Positions 1-8,837 of a DNA stretch of 64,000 nucleotides are shown here, piece by piece. The number at the start of each line of letters is the position of its first letter. Position 1 is the stretch's first letter. Location: the NCBI GenBank assembly GCA_046330955.1, contig JAXLRT010000006.1, forward strand, positions 62,001 to 126,000, given 5' to 3'. The DNA comes from JADJPO01 sp046330955 (GTDB lineage Bacteria > Actinomycetota > Actinomycetes > Actinomycetales > Kineosporiaceae). The notes beneath the pieces are model-generated. The model saw only the letters and a list, made by a program, of their open reading frames with translations. It did no database searches and had not been told where the DNA came from. A program made the translations under genes and the position numbers.

Positions 1-37
1 CCCACCGGTGATGACCGAATGATCACTGATGTCATGA

Positions 38-199
38 TGCGATGATGCCGTGTCGGAGATCATGAGGCAGGGGCTGCAGGTTCCCGTCCAGGGCACGTCC
101 TCGGGGTTTCCGGTGTTCGCGCCGCCGCCCGAGGCGCCGATCGTGACCGATGACGTGGTGGCTCGACATCGCGATGACGACCCCACGCTGTCGGCGTGA
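38..199 (+). pseudogene. Remnant of a VapB-type antitoxin gene
   Basis: The reading that ends with TGA at 197-199 contains VSEIMRQGLQVPV followed by an acidic tail (VTDDVVARHRDDDP). This resembles the C-terminal half of actinobacterial VapB antitoxins, where a 'VSELxRxGL' segment precedes a toxin-wrapping tail. An in-frame TGA lies at 35-37 and I find no N-terminal DNA-binding part in any upstream frame, so the gene looks truncated. A GTG at 50 could still start a 49-residue peptide. The stop overlaps the GTG of the following vapC-like gene (GTGA at 196-199), the usual vapB-vapC junction. The assignment rests mainly on that neighbour. Confidence 0.5.
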
Positions 200-554
200 C
201 CTACCTGCTGGACGTCAACGTCCTGCTGGCACTGAGCCTGCCCAACCACCAGCATCATCCGCCGCGCCCCTGTGGTTCAGCACCGTGGCGGCCTGGGCTA
301 CGACCCCGAGGCCGCCTACCTTCGGCTGATACCAATCCACGGGTCGTGGGCAACGAGATCGCCCCTGCGCAAGTGCCGGCCTGGCCGAACCGGAGATCGA
401 GATGGGCAGGCTCGGGGGGAGCTCCCAGGTCACCGATTTCCACCTGGTGAACCTCGCGGCGGCGACGAACGCCGTACTGGCCACCTTCGACGCCTCGTTG
501 TGGCGAGCACTGCACCCTGACGATCGTCGACATGTCGAGGTTCTCACGGACTGA
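196..554 (+). pseudogene. Broken VapC-type PIN-domain toxin
   Basis: Pieces of one PIN-domain protein appear in order but in changing frames: MTYLLDVNVLLALSLPNHQHH from GTG 196, WFSTVAAWATTP from 273, EAAYLRLI from 308, NPRVVGNEIAPAQ from 334, then LAEPEIEMGRLGGSSQVTD and the remainder from 381 to TGA 552-554. VapC toxins are small ribonucleases with acidic residues in a DxN motif near the N-terminus and in a QVTDxxL motif near the C-terminus; both remnants are visible. At least four frame changes are needed. A typical VapC has about 20 residues between 'APAQ' and 'LAEP' that are missing here. The gene ends one base before the tail of mtnA on the other strand. No functional product is expected. 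Confidence 0.8.
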
Positions 555-1625
555 TCACCGCGGCTCGGGGCGAATGATCCGCTGGTCGGTGACGATGCCG
601 GTGATCAGGTCGGCGGGCGTGACGTCGAAGGCCGGGTTGAGGGCGGTCGCGCCGTCCGGGGCGATGCGGACGCCGTGCAGCGCCACCACCTCGTCGCGGC
701 CGCGGTCCTCGATGACGATCGCGGCGCCGTCCGGGGTGGTGGCGTCGAGCGTGGTCTCGGGCGCCACCACGAAGAACGGCACCGGCCCGCCATCCGCGTC
801 GGGGCGGGCATACCGGGCAGCCAGGGCCAGGGCGAAGGTGCCGACCTTGTTGGCGGTGTCGCCGTTCGCCGCGATCCGGTCGGCCCCGACCAGCACGGCG
901 TCCACCAGGCCACGCGCGACCAGCGAGGCCGCGGCGGCGTCCACGATCAGGTCGAACGGGACGCCGAGCCGGCTCAGTTCCCATGCCGTCAGCCGCGCGC
1001 CCTGGAGCAGCGGCCGGGTCTCGCAGGCGATCACCCGCTCGAGCCGGCCGTCACGCCACACCTGCTCGGCCACCGCGAGCGCGGTGCCGTGCTCGACCGC
1101 CGCGAGGGCACCGGTGTTGCAGATGGTCAGCAGGCGCAGCGACCGGTCGGGCAACACCCGGTAGAGCTCGTCGGCGCCCCGGCGTGCCATGGCCGTCGAG
1201 GCCGCGATCTCGGCGTCCCGCAACCCCAGCGCGACCGCGAGCACCGCCGCCTCGCGCTCCGGTCCGGCGGCCGTTCGTTCGATCGCGGACGCCGCGAGGT
1301 CGACGCCCCGGGCCAGGTTCACCGCCGTGGGTCGAGCGGTGCGCAGCCGGGTGATCGCCTCGGCCGCGCCGTCCGGGGGCAGGGTCCGGACGGCGAGCGC
1401 CACGCCCAGCGCGCCGGCCACCCCCAGCGCCGGAGCTCCCCGCACCGCCAACCGCCTGATGGCCTCGATCAACTGATCCACCCCGGTCACGTCGAGGAAG
1501 ATCAGCTCGTGGGGCAGCCGGGTCTGGTCCAGCAGCCGGATGCACCCATCCGACACGCCACCGGCAGGGTCCCAGTCGATCGGCCGGATGCTGCCGAGCG
1601 GGGCCTGCGAAACCGGGCGACTCAT
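555..1625 (-). CDS. mtnA: S-methyl-5-thioribose-1-phosphate isomerase MtnA
   Basis: This 356-residue protein is the aldose-ketose isomerase of the methionine salvage pathway, converting 5-methylthioribose 1-phosphate to the ribulose form in the cytoplasm. Family signatures are clear: RGAPALGVAGA near residue 62, the presumed catalytic Cys169 in LLTICNTGALA, and Asp249 in VLVGADRIAANGD. Length matches the family. The ATG at 1625 is preceded by GGGAGGTAG at good ribosome-binding distance. It stands alone here: no other salvage gene is adjacent, and it is divergent from the LCP gene. The eIF-2B alpha-like fold is shared with related isomerases, but the motif set fits MtnA well. Confidence 0.95.
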   Translation of the reverse strand: MSRPVSQAPLGSIRPIDWDPAGGVSDGCIRLLDQTRLPHELIFLDVTGVDQLIEAIRRLAVRGAPALGVAGALGVALAVRTLPPDGAAEAITRLRTARPTAVNLARGVDLAASAIERTAAGPEREAAVLAVALGLRDAEIAASTAMARRGADELYRVLPDRSLRLLTICNTGALAAVEHGTALAVAEQVWRDGRLERVIACETRPLLQGARLTAWELSRLGVPFDLIVDAAAASLVARGLVDAVLVGADRIAANGDTANKVGTFALALAARYARPDADGGPVPFFVVAPETTLDATTPDGAAIVIEDRGRDEVVALHGVRIAPDGATALNPAFDVTPADLITGIVTDQRIIRPEPR

Positions 1626-1735
1626 GGCGAGAACCTACCTCCCGGATGCCCGGTCGATTTGGCCCGATTCGGCCCGCTGGTCGCGCAACCCGTGAACTCA
1701 CCGCGCGCCTTCGAATGATCCGCCTCGGCCGCGGT

Positions 1736-1741
1736 GATACT
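1736..1741 (+). promoter_or_regulatory. Putative -10 box for a leaderless LCP transcript
   Basis: GATACT lies six bases before the ATG at 1748. That spacing would put the transcription start at or next to the A of the start codon. It supports choosing 1748 over the upstream in-frame ATGs at 1646 and 1715, which lack this feature. No convincing -35 element is seen. Confidence 0.4.
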
Positions 1742-1747
1742 GCGGGG

Positions 1748-3418
1748 ATGGGGCATGACGGCACGGTGATCACCGACGACGCGGTGGTCGCGGACGCCGT
1801 GGCCACCTCCCGCCCGGTGAAGGACGGCCGCCCCGCCACCTCGGCCCCGGCCCGCACCGAGGTCGGACCCCCTCGGCGTCCCGCGGCGCGCCCGGCCAAA
1901 CCGCGTCCCACCACCGAGCCGATGCGCCGTCCGGACGCCCTGCCGGTGCGCCAGCGCGTCGTCCGCGCCGTGTTCCTGATCCTGCTGACCCTGGTGGTGC
2001 CCGGCGCCGCCCAGCTCGCCGCGGGCAATCGCTGGATCGGGCGGTTGGCGGTGCGGATCTGGCTCGGCGTGCTCGGGCTGGTCGTCGTCCTGGCCGGTCT
2101 GTGGTTCGTCGCCCGGGGCGTGGTGTTGCACCTGGTGACCAGTTCGCTGGTCTTGATCCTGGTCGCCGCGTTCCTCTATGCGGTGGCCGCCGTCTGGCCG
2201 GTGCTGGTGGTCGACGCCTGGCGGCTGGGGCGGCCGGTGCTGTTGCCCCGCCGGGCCCGCCTGGGCATGACCGGCCTGCTGGTGGTAGCCGTGCTGGTGA
2301 CCAGCCTGCCGGTGCTGGGGGCCGGCCGCCGGATGTGGGCCGCGGCCAACCTGCTGGACGGCGTGTTCGGCGTCGGCGCCGAATCGGCCGCCGTGGCGGG
2401 CCGGTACAACGTGCTGCTGCTGGGCGGGGACGCCGGCCCGGACCGGGTGGGCACCCGCCCCGACAGCATGACGCTGGCCAGCATCGACGCCACCACCGGA
2501 CGCACCGTGCTGTTCGGCCTGCCCCGCAATCTCGAGAACGTCCGCTTCCCCGAGGGGTCCGCCGGGGCCAAAGCGTTGCCGCAGGGCTGGACCTGCGGTG
2601 ACAAGTGCCTGCTGAACGGCATCTACACCTGGGGCAGCGAGCACAAGGCCGCCTTCCCCGGGGTGCGCGACGCCGGGGCCGAGGCGATGAAGGAGGCCGC
2701 CGAGGGGGTCACCGGCCTCAAGGTCAACTACTACGTGCTGGTCGACCTCAAGGGCTTCCGCCGGCTGATCGACGCCATGGGCGGCATCGACCTGACGGTG
2801 CGTGAACGGGTGCCGATCGGCGGTGGCACCTCGAAGGTGTCCGGCTACATCGAGCCCGGCACCCAGCACCTCGACGGCTATCACGCGCTCTGGTACGCCC
2901 GGTCGCGCCACGGTGCCAACGACTACGCCCGGATGGCCCGGCAGCGGTGCGTCATGAACGCGATGGTCGCCCAGATGGATCCGAGCACGCTGCTGGCGAA
3001 GTTCCAGGGCATCGCCGCCGCCGCGCAGGACGTGATGAGCACCGACATCCCGGCCTCCGACCTGGCCACGTTCATCACCCTGGGCAGCAAGGGCAAGAGT
3101 CAGAAGATCACCAGCGTGGCGTTCGTGCCGCCGCTGGTGAACCCGGCCTACCCCGACTTCACCCTGATCCACGACCGGGTGATCCAGGCCCTGGTGACCT
3201 CGCGCAAGGAGCCGGCAGCGCCGTCCGTCAAGGTCTCGCCGACCGCCTCACCGTCGCTGGTCGCGATCCCCGGCGCCGGCGGCCTGAACGGTGTGCAGGT
3301 CTCGTCGGCCGCCACCCGCAAGGCGGCGTCCCCGTCGGTCGCGCCGTCGCCGCTGTCGAGCGCGGACGCCGCCAAGGCGGCCCCCGAGGATGTCGCCGCC
3401 GCCTGCTCGCCGGCCTGA
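1748..3418 (+). CDS. LytR-CpsA-Psr (LCP) family cell-wall glycopolymer ligase
   Basis: This 556-residue membrane protein has a Pro/Arg-rich cytoplasmic N-terminus, four hydrophobic segments (about 72-90, 100-122, 125-155 and 172-191) and an extracellular LCP domain from about 219. LCP signatures are NVLLLGGDAG, TRPDSMTLASID (236-247), GLPRN (257-261) and a late YARSRHGANDYARMARQ arginine motif. The C-terminus is a Ser/Ala/Pro-rich tail. LCP enzymes move undecaprenyl-linked glycopolymers onto peptidoglycan. Its place at the head of a glycan synthesis and export locus suggests it anchors that glycan to the wall (inference). The start at 1748 is chosen from a -10-like box six bases upstream; 1715 and 1646 remain possible. 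Confidence 0.9.
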   Translation: MGHDGTVITDDAVVADAVATSRPVKDGRPATSAPARTEVGPPRRPAARPAKPRPTTEPMRRPDALPVRQRVVRAVFLILLTLVVPGAAQLAAGNRWIGRLAVRIWLGVLGLVVVLAGLWFVARGVVLHLVTSSLVLILVAAFLYAVAAVWPVLVVDAWRLGRPVLLPRRARLGMTGLLVVAVLVTSLPVLGAGRRMWAAANLLDGVFGVGAESAAVAGRYNVLLLGGDAGPDRVGTRPDSMTLASIDATTGRTVLFGLPRNLENVRFPEGSAGAKALPQGWTCGDKCLLNGIYTWGSEHKAAFPGVRDAGAEAMKEAAEGVTGLKVNYYVLVDLKGFRRLIDAMGGIDLTVRERVPIGGGTSKVSGYIEPGTQHLDGYHALWYARSRHGANDYARMARQRCVMNAMVAQMDPSTLLAKFQGIAAAAQDVMSTDIPASDLATFITLGSKGKSQKITSVAFVPPLVNPAYPDFTLIHDRVIQALVTSRKEPAAPSVKVSPTASPSLVAIPGAGGLNGVQVSSAATRKAASPSVAPSPLSSADAAKAAPEDVAAACSPA

Positions 3419-3496
3419 ACCTCGCTCGACGGGTTCTGCGTCCCCCTCCGGCGAGCGTCGATCGGTGTCCGGGTTTCTGGGCTACCGTCGGAGGCG

Positions 3497-4570
3497 ATGT
3501 CCGCGACCATTCCCACCCCGCCGGGTCCCACCCCGCCCGGCGCGTCACCGGACCTGACCGGTGACCGCTCCGGCGACGCCACGTGGCCGCCGGTGTCGGT
3601 CGTCGTCCCGGTGCTCAACGAGGAACGTCACCTGCACGAGTCGGTGACCCGGATCCTCGCCCAGGGCTACCCGGGCGAGCTCGAGGTGGTGCTGGCGCTC
3701 GGCCCGAGCACCGACCGCACCGACGAGGTCGCCGCGGCCCTGGCCGTGGCCGACCCCCGGGTGCGTACCGTGCCCAACCCGACCGGACGCACGCCCAACG
3801 CGCTGAACGCGGCCATCGCGGCGTCCCGCCACCCGATCGTGGTGCGGGTCGACGGGCACGGCCTGCTCAACCCCGGCTACATCGCCACCGCCGTCCGGCT
3901 GCTCGAACAAACCGGGGCGGCCAACGTCGGCGGGGTCATGGCCGCCGAGGGCACCACCGACTTCACCCGGGCCGTGGCCACCGCGATGCGCAGCGTCTTC
4001 GGGGTCGGCGGCGCGCGGTTCCACACCGGCGGCCAGCCCGGGCCGGCGGACACCGTCTACCTCGGGGTGTTCCGCCGCGAGGTGCTCGAGCAGCTCGGCG
4101 GCTACGACGAGTCGTTCCTGCGGGCGCAGGACTGGGAACTCAACCACCGCATCCGCAGCGCCGGCCACACCGTCTGGTTCACCCCCGACCTGCAGGTGAC
4201 CTACCGGCCACGGTCCAGCCTGAAGGCGCTGGCCCGGCAGTACTTCCACTACGGCCGGTGGCGTCACGTGGTGATGCGCCAGCACCCCGAGACGGTGAAC
4301 CTGCGCTACCTGACCCCGCCCGCCGTCGTCCTGGCGTGTGCCGCGGGAACCCTGGCGGCACTGGTCACTCCCTGGACCCTGATCGTGCCCGGCGGCTACC
4401 TGCTCGGTGTCCTGGGTGCCACGGCGCTCACCGCGAAGGGCCTGTCGGCCCGATCGGTGGCGAGCCTGCCGGTGGTGTACGTGACGATGCACGTGAGCTG
4501 GGGCATCGGCTTCCTGACCAGCCCCAAGCGCCTGGCCCGCCGCGCCCCGGCGCCGGCGGCCGTCGGCTGA
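3497..4570 (+). CDS. Family 2 glycosyltransferase, membrane-associated
   Basis: This 357-residue protein begins with a Pro-rich leader, then a GT-A domain: VSVVVPVLNEERHL near residue 33, an acidic VRVDGHGLL stretch near 120 that likely binds metal and nucleotide-sugar, and RAQDWELNHRI near 215, which matches the acceptor-side ED/QDW element of inverting GT2 enzymes. Two or three hydrophobic segments follow residue 275 (PPAVVLACAAGTLAAL and after), so it probably works at the inner membrane face on a lipid-linked acceptor. The ATG at 3497 has a strong GGAGGCG just upstream. It resembles succinoglycan ExoA-type proteins. Donor and acceptor cannot be told from sequence. It lies 78 bp after the LCP gene. 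Confidence 0.85.
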   Translation: MSATIPTPPGPTPPGASPDLTGDRSGDATWPPVSVVVPVLNEERHLHESVTRILAQGYPGELEVVLALGPSTDRTDEVAAALAVADPRVRTVPNPTGRTPNALNAAIAASRHPIVVRVDGHGLLNPGYIATAVRLLEQTGAANVGGVMAAEGTTDFTRAVATAMRSVFGVGGARFHTGGQPGPADTVYLGVFRREVLEQLGGYDESFLRAQDWELNHRIRSAGHTVWFTPDLQVTYRPRSSLKALARQYFHYGRWRHVVMRQHPETVNLRYLTPPAVVLACAAGTLAALVTPWTLIVPGGYLLGVLGATALTAKGLSARSVASLPVVYVTMHVSWGIGFLTSPKRLARRAPAPAAVG

Positions 4571-4601
4571 GCCGGCCGAGACGACCGACGACGGGACCCC
4601 G

Positions 4602-5828
4602 GTGCGCATCCTCATGCTGGTCGCCACCTCGCTGGCCTCGGACACCCGGGTGCTGCGCGAGGCCACCACGCTGGCCCGGGCCGGGCACGCCGTCCACGTG
4701 ATCGGCAAGCAGGTGCCCACCGGCTGGCAGCCTCCGGACGGCGTGACCGCCTCGTCGGTCGGGGCCTCGTCGGTGTTCCGCCCGGACGGCGCGCCCTCGC
4801 TGTCGCGGCGCCGGCTCAGCCCGCCGGCCCGCATCGCCCGCTGGCTGCTGCTGCCCACCCACCGCAACCAGGCCTTCGGCCGGTGGGCGCGCGGCGCCGA
4901 GGCGGACGGCGCCCGGCGCGAGTACGACGTGGTGCACGCGCACGACTTCACCGCGCTCGAGGTCGGTGAGCGACTGGCCCGGCGAGCCGGGGTGCCCCTG
5001 GTCTACGACAGCCACGAGCTGTGGTCGGGCCGGCCGCGGATCGGGCGCCCCACGCCGTGGCAGGCGCGTCGCGAGCGGGCCGTCGAGGCCGAGCTCGGCG
5101 CCCGGGCGGCCGCGGTGATCACCGTGGGGGAGGGCGTCGCGAACGCGCTACGGCAGGCCTACGGCTGGCAGCACGTGCACGTGGTGCGCAACACCTTCCC
5201 GCTCGCCGCAGACCCGCTCGGCGAGCCGGACGCCCCCGAACCGCTCGACGGCACAGCCCTGGACGGCGCCGCGCGCCACTGCCGGTTGGACGCCCCGGTG
5301 GGCGCGGTCTACGCGGGGCGGCTGGCGCCCTACCGCGAGCTCGAGACCATCGCGGCGGCCAGCCGTGGCACCGACCTGCCGATCACGCTGGTCGGCCCGG
5401 CGGACGAGACCTGGCTCGCCTCCTTCGACCCCGGTCGTGCGGCGGTCGAGCCCGCCCGATCGGTCGAGGCCGTCGATGCGCTGCTGGCCGAGACCGGGTT
5501 GGCGCTGGTCACCCACTCCGATCGCTGGGCGAACCACCGGCTGGCGATGCCGAACAAGCTGTTCCACGCGGTGCATGTCGGGGTGCCGGTGGTGGCCACC
5601 GATGTCGGCGAACTCGGGGCGCTGGTGCGAGCCCACGGCGTGGGGGAGCTCTACCGCCCGGGGGATGCCGCCTCGCTGCTGGCGGCGCTGCAGCGGGCGC
5701 GTGAGCACTACCCCGCGTTGCGGGAGGCGGTGCGGATCGCCGCTCCGGCGCTGTCGTGGGAGGCGGATGCCGCAGCGCTGACCAGCCTGTATGTGGATCT
5801 CGACCGCACGCTTCCGGTGCGGCCATGA
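4602..5828 (+). CDS. Family 4-type (GT-B) glycosyltransferase
   Basis: This 408-residue protein starts with MRILMLVATSLASDTRVLREATTL, a typical GT-B N-terminal Rossmann entry. It continues with VVHAHDFTALEVG and LVYDSHELWSGRP, where donor or acceptor loops usually lie, and a C-terminal half with AVYAGRLAPYREL, ITLVGPADE and MPNKLFHAVHVGVPVVATDVGEL. The last element is the Glu/Asn-containing nucleotide-sugar site of retaining GT4 enzymes. The GTG at 4602 follows the GT2 gene by 31 bp on the same strand, so they are likely co-transcribed. It is related to the enzyme at 7728 and to the first half of the double enzyme at 23439. The sugar is unknown. Confidence 0.88.
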   Translation: MRILMLVATSLASDTRVLREATTLARAGHAVHVIGKQVPTGWQPPDGVTASSVGASSVFRPDGAPSLSRRRLSPPARIARWLLLPTHRNQAFGRWARGAEADGARREYDVVHAHDFTALEVGERLARRAGVPLVYDSHELWSGRPRIGRPTPWQARRERAVEAELGARAAAVITVGEGVANALRQAYGWQHVHVVRNTFPLAADPLGEPDAPEPLDGTALDGAARHCRLDAPVGAVYAGRLAPYRELETIAAASRGTDLPITLVGPADETWLASFDPGRAAVEPARSVEAVDALLAETGLALVTHSDRWANHRLAMPNKLFHAVHVGVPVVATDVGELGALVRAHGVGELYRPGDAASLLAALQRAREHYPALREAVRIAAPALSWEADAAALTSLYVDLDRTLPVRP

Positions 5829-5940
5829 CGGCCGAACCGTCGGCCGACGTCGACTACCCTGGTCGGTGGCCGGTACCTCGGCCGCAGGGGTGCTGTCCGG
5901 CGCCTCGTATGCACACCGACCACGTCCGGGAGGACAGGCG

Positions 5941-6825
5941 ATGACCACGACGGCTGAGGCGGCGCCGTCCCGCGGTTCGCAGTTCACCGGCACGGTGCAC
6001 GTCTACGAACCGCACCGGGCGGGCCTGCCCAAGCTCGGCCCGTACGTCCGGGAGCTGTGGCAACGGCGCGAGTTCGCCACCGAGATGTCGCGTGCGAGCA
6101 TCCGAGCGGCCAACACCCGCACCGTCTTCGGGCAGATCTGGTTGATGTTGAATCCGCTGCTCCTGGCGGCGGTCTACCTGCTGCTGGTCAACGTGCTCTC
6201 GCCCAAGGCGCAGGGCATGGACTACTTCGCCCACCTCACGGCAGGCCTGTTCACCTACTACTTCATCAGCGGGTGCATGAGCACCGGCGCCGGCTCCGTG
6301 GTCGGCGGCGGCAAGTTGCTGATGAACACCGCGTTCCCCCGGTTGCTGCTGCCGCTGTCAGCGGTGCGGACTGCGTTCTACCGTTACCTGCCCACGTTGC
6401 CGGTGTTCGGGGTGTTCTACCTGCTCTCGCCGAGCCATGTCTTCACCTGGCGGACCCTGCTCGTGATCCCGTTCCTGATGATGATCATCATCTTCTCGTG
6501 CGGGCTGGCCGCCATCTTCGCCACGCTGCAGGTCTACTTCCGCGACACTGCCTCGTTCCTGCCGTACTTCGTGCGCATCTGGCTCTACCTGTCTCCGGTG
6601 ATCTTCACGATGGAGCAGTTGCGGCAGCACGCGAAGGGCTACGTCCACCTGCTCTACCTCAACCCGCTGTACTCCCTGTTGGGTGGCTTCACTCAGACGC
6701 TGGTGCAATCGAGGGTGCCGGCGTTGAACGTATGGCTGGCAGCCCTCGCCTGGACCGTGGTGACGGCGGTCCTCGGTGCGGCCTACCTGATGTCCCGGGA
6801 GCGTGATTTCGCTGTCCGCATCTGA
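5941..6825 (+). CDS. wzm: ABC-2 type glycan exporter permease (Wzm-like)
   Basis: This 294-residue membrane protein has about six hydrophobic segments (for example IWLMLNPLLLAAVYLLLVN near 62 and TLLVIPFLMMIIIFSCGLA near 173). Its layout is typical of Wzm/TagG permeases, including the N-terminal amphipathic RASIRAANTRTVFGQIW segment and the AALAWTVVTAVLGAAYL C-terminus. It should pair with the ATPase at 6803 to move a polyprenyl-linked glycan across the membrane. The ATG at 5941 has GGGAGGACAGGCG directly upstream; the reading frame is open back to 5791 but that extension lacks a site. The stop lies inside the next gene, so the two are translationally coupled. Confidence 0.92.
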   Translation: MTTTAEAAPSRGSQFTGTVHVYEPHRAGLPKLGPYVRELWQRREFATEMSRASIRAANTRTVFGQIWLMLNPLLLAAVYLLLVNVLSPKAQGMDYFAHLTAGLFTYYFISGCMSTGAGSVVGGGKLLMNTAFPRLLLPLSAVRTAFYRYLPTLPVFGVFYLLSPSHVFTWRTLLVIPFLMMIIIFSCGLAAIFATLQVYFRDTASFLPYFVRIWLYLSPVIFTMEQLRQHAKGYVHLLYLNPLYSLLGGFTQTLVQSRVPALNVWLAALAWTVVTAVLGAAYLMSRERDFAVRI

Positions 6826-7711
6826 CCAGATCTCGGTCGAGGCCATCCTGGCCCAGGCAGAGGCGCAGGCCGCGGCGGAGGCCGAAGCTGCTCGCCAGGC
6901 CGCGAAGGAGGCGGCCGCCAAGGCGCGCGCCGAGCGCGCCGCGGGGCCGCTCGCCGTCCGGGTGAAGGACGTCTCGATCACCTATCGCACCACGTTCGAG
7001 CGGGTGCCGACGTTCAAGAATGCCATCGTGCGGCTCGGCCGCGGTCAGCGCGCCGTCCGCGAGATCGAGGCCGTGAAGAACGTCAGCTTCGACGTCCCGG
7101 TCGGCACCTCGCTGGGCATCGTCGGGGCCAACGGGGCCGGCAAGTCCACCCTGATGCGCTCGCTGGCCGGCATCCTGCCGCCCACCTCCGGGCGGATCGA
7201 GGTCTACGGCCGGGTCAGCACCCTGCTGGCCCTGGGGGTCGGGTTCAACGGGCAGCTGTCCGGCCGCGAGAACGTCATCCTCGGCGGCCTGGCCTCGGGA
7301 CTGAGCCGCAAGGAGGTCGAGGAGCGCGCCGACGAGGTGGCCGACTTCGCCGACATCGGCGACTTCATGGACGCCCCGATGCGCACCTACTCCTCGGGCA
7401 TGTTCAGCCGGCTGGCGTTCTCGGTCGCGGTGCACATGAAGCCCGACATCCTCATGATCGACGAGGCCTTGTCCGCCGGTGACTCGGTGTTCAAGCGCAA
7501 GGCCGCCGCCAAGATGACCGAGCTGATGCAGAGTTCGCGGGCGATGTTCCTGGTCAGCCACGCCCTGGGCAGCGTCAAGGACCTGTGCAACGACGCCATC
7601 TGGCTGCACAAGGGCAAGCTGATGATGCACGGCGACCCCGAGGACGTCATCGCGGCCTACAACCGGTTCATGGAGGTCGGCGAGGACTCGTTCTCCCTCG
7701 AGGACCTGTGA
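6803..7711 (+). CDS. wzt: ABC glycan exporter ATP-binding protein (Wzt-like)
   Basis: This 302-residue ATPase has Walker A GANGAGKST near residue 112, the signature YSSGMFSRLAFS typical of Wzt/TagH proteins near 196, and Walker B ILMIDEALSAGD near 216. The first 50 residues form an unusual Ala/Glu/Arg-rich stretch (AEAEAARQAAKEAAAKARAE) that looks like a long helix or coiled coil before the nucleotide-binding domain. There is no C-terminal carbohydrate-binding domain, so substrate choice is not of the long Wzt type. The GTG at 6803 overlaps the wzm stop by 23 bp. It powers export of the glycan made by the surrounding glycosyltransferases (inference from context). Confidence 0.92.
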   Translation: MISLSASDQISVEAILAQAEAQAAAEAEAARQAAKEAAAKARAERAAGPLAVRVKDVSITYRTTFERVPTFKNAIVRLGRGQRAVREIEAVKNVSFDVPVGTSLGIVGANGAGKSTLMRSLAGILPPTSGRIEVYGRVSTLLALGVGFNGQLSGRENVILGGLASGLSRKEVEERADEVADFADIGDFMDAPMRTYSSGMFSRLAFSVAVHMKPDILMIDEALSAGDSVFKRKAAAKMTELMQSSRAMFLVSHALGSVKDLCNDAIWLHKGKLMMHGDPEDVIAAYNRFMEVGEDSFSLEDL

Positions 7712-7727
7712 CCGCCGTGCGCGTCTC

Positions 7728-8837
7728 GTGAGGCCGGACGTCTCGATCCTGACCAGTGGCCACGACGTGGCCGATGCCCGCCTGCACCGCGAGGTGGCCG
7801 CGCTGCGTCGCGCCGGGCTGGCGGTCGAGGTGCTCGGGCTGGGCGAGGCCGGCGACGGCCCGGACGGCGCCCAGGTGCGCACCCGGGCACGGCGCGGTCC
7901 GGTCGGCCGGGCGCTGCTGGCCGCCGGGCTGGGCTGGCGGGCGCGGGGCCGGGTGTTGATGACCCTCGATCCGGACTCGGCGGTGGCGACCTGGCCCGCG
8001 GCCCGGGTGCGCCGGCGTCCCCTGGTGGTCGACGTCCACGAGGACTACGCGGCGCTGCTGCGTGACCGGGCCTGGGCGCGCGGGCCGGCCGGCCGGGTGG
8101 CCGCGGTGCTGGTGCGGGTGGCCGACCTGGCCGCTCGCCGGGCGGATCTGACCGTGGTCGCCGACGAGCATGTGCCGCCCGCCACGGCCCGGCGCCGCCA
8201 CGTGCTGCGCAACCTGCCGGACACCTCGATGATCCCCGAACCGGTGGCGCCCGAACCGGTCCCGCGGGCGGTCTACATCGGCGACGTGCGGGCCAGCCGG
8301 GGCGGGTTCGCCATGGTCGAGGCCATCGCTGCCGCGCCGGGCTGGACGCTGGACGTGATCGGCCCGGTGGCCCCGGCGGACGCCGCGGCGCTGCAGCGAC
8401 GGGTGGCCGCGCCGGACGTCGCCGGCCGGGTGCGCCTTCACGGCCGGATGCCCCCCACCCAGGCCTGGGCGCTGGCCGCGGGCGCCTGGGTCGGGTTGTG
8501 CCTGCTGGCGGACACCCCGGCCTTCCGGGACGCCGTGCCCAGCAAGCTGCGGGAGTACCTGGCCGCCGGACTCGGTGTGATCTGCAGCGACCTGCCGCGT
8601 CAGGCGGCCATCGTGCGTGAGTCGGGCGCCGGTGCCGTGGTGCCGGCCGGGGCGGACTGTGCCGCGGCCACCGCCGAGGTGCTGCGCGGGCTCACCGCCG
8701 ATGCCTCGCACCGTGACCGGTGGCGAACCGCCGCGGCTGCCGCGACGCGCGCGGCGTCGTCCGGGGGGTACGACGAGTTCGCGGCGGCGGTCGCCGCGGT
8801 GCTCAGTGCGCCAGCAGCTGCCGGTCGGGACGCCTGA
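7728..8837 (+). CDS. GT-B fold glycosyltransferase
   Basis: This 369-residue protein has VSILTSGHDVADARLHREVAALRRAG at the N-terminus, VVDVHEDYAALLRDRAW near 95, RRHVLRNLP near 155, AVYIGDVRASRGG near 180 and VPSKLREYLAAGLGVICSDLP near 270, the last being the usual C-terminal nucleotide-sugar loop. It starts with GTG 16 bp after wzt, so it probably belongs to the exporter operon. Its 3' end overlaps the convergent companion gene at 8803 by 35 bp, which may limit read-through or simply reflect tight packing. Specificity is unknown. Confidence 0.85.
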   Translation: MRPDVSILTSGHDVADARLHREVAALRRAGLAVEVLGLGEAGDGPDGAQVRTRARRGPVGRALLAAGLGWRARGRVLMTLDPDSAVATWPAARVRRRPLVVDVHEDYAALLRDRAWARGPAGRVAAVLVRVADLAARRADLTVVADEHVPPATARRRHVLRNLPDTSMIPEPVAPEPVPRAVYIGDVRASRGGFAMVEAIAAAPGWTLDVIGPVAPADAAALQRRVAAPDVAGRVRLHGRMPPTQAWALAAGAWVGLCLLADTPAFRDAVPSKLREYLAAGLGVICSDLPRQAAIVRESGAGAVVPAGADCAAATAEVLRGLTADASHRDRWRTAAAAATRAASSGGYDEFAAAVAAVLSAPAAAGRDA

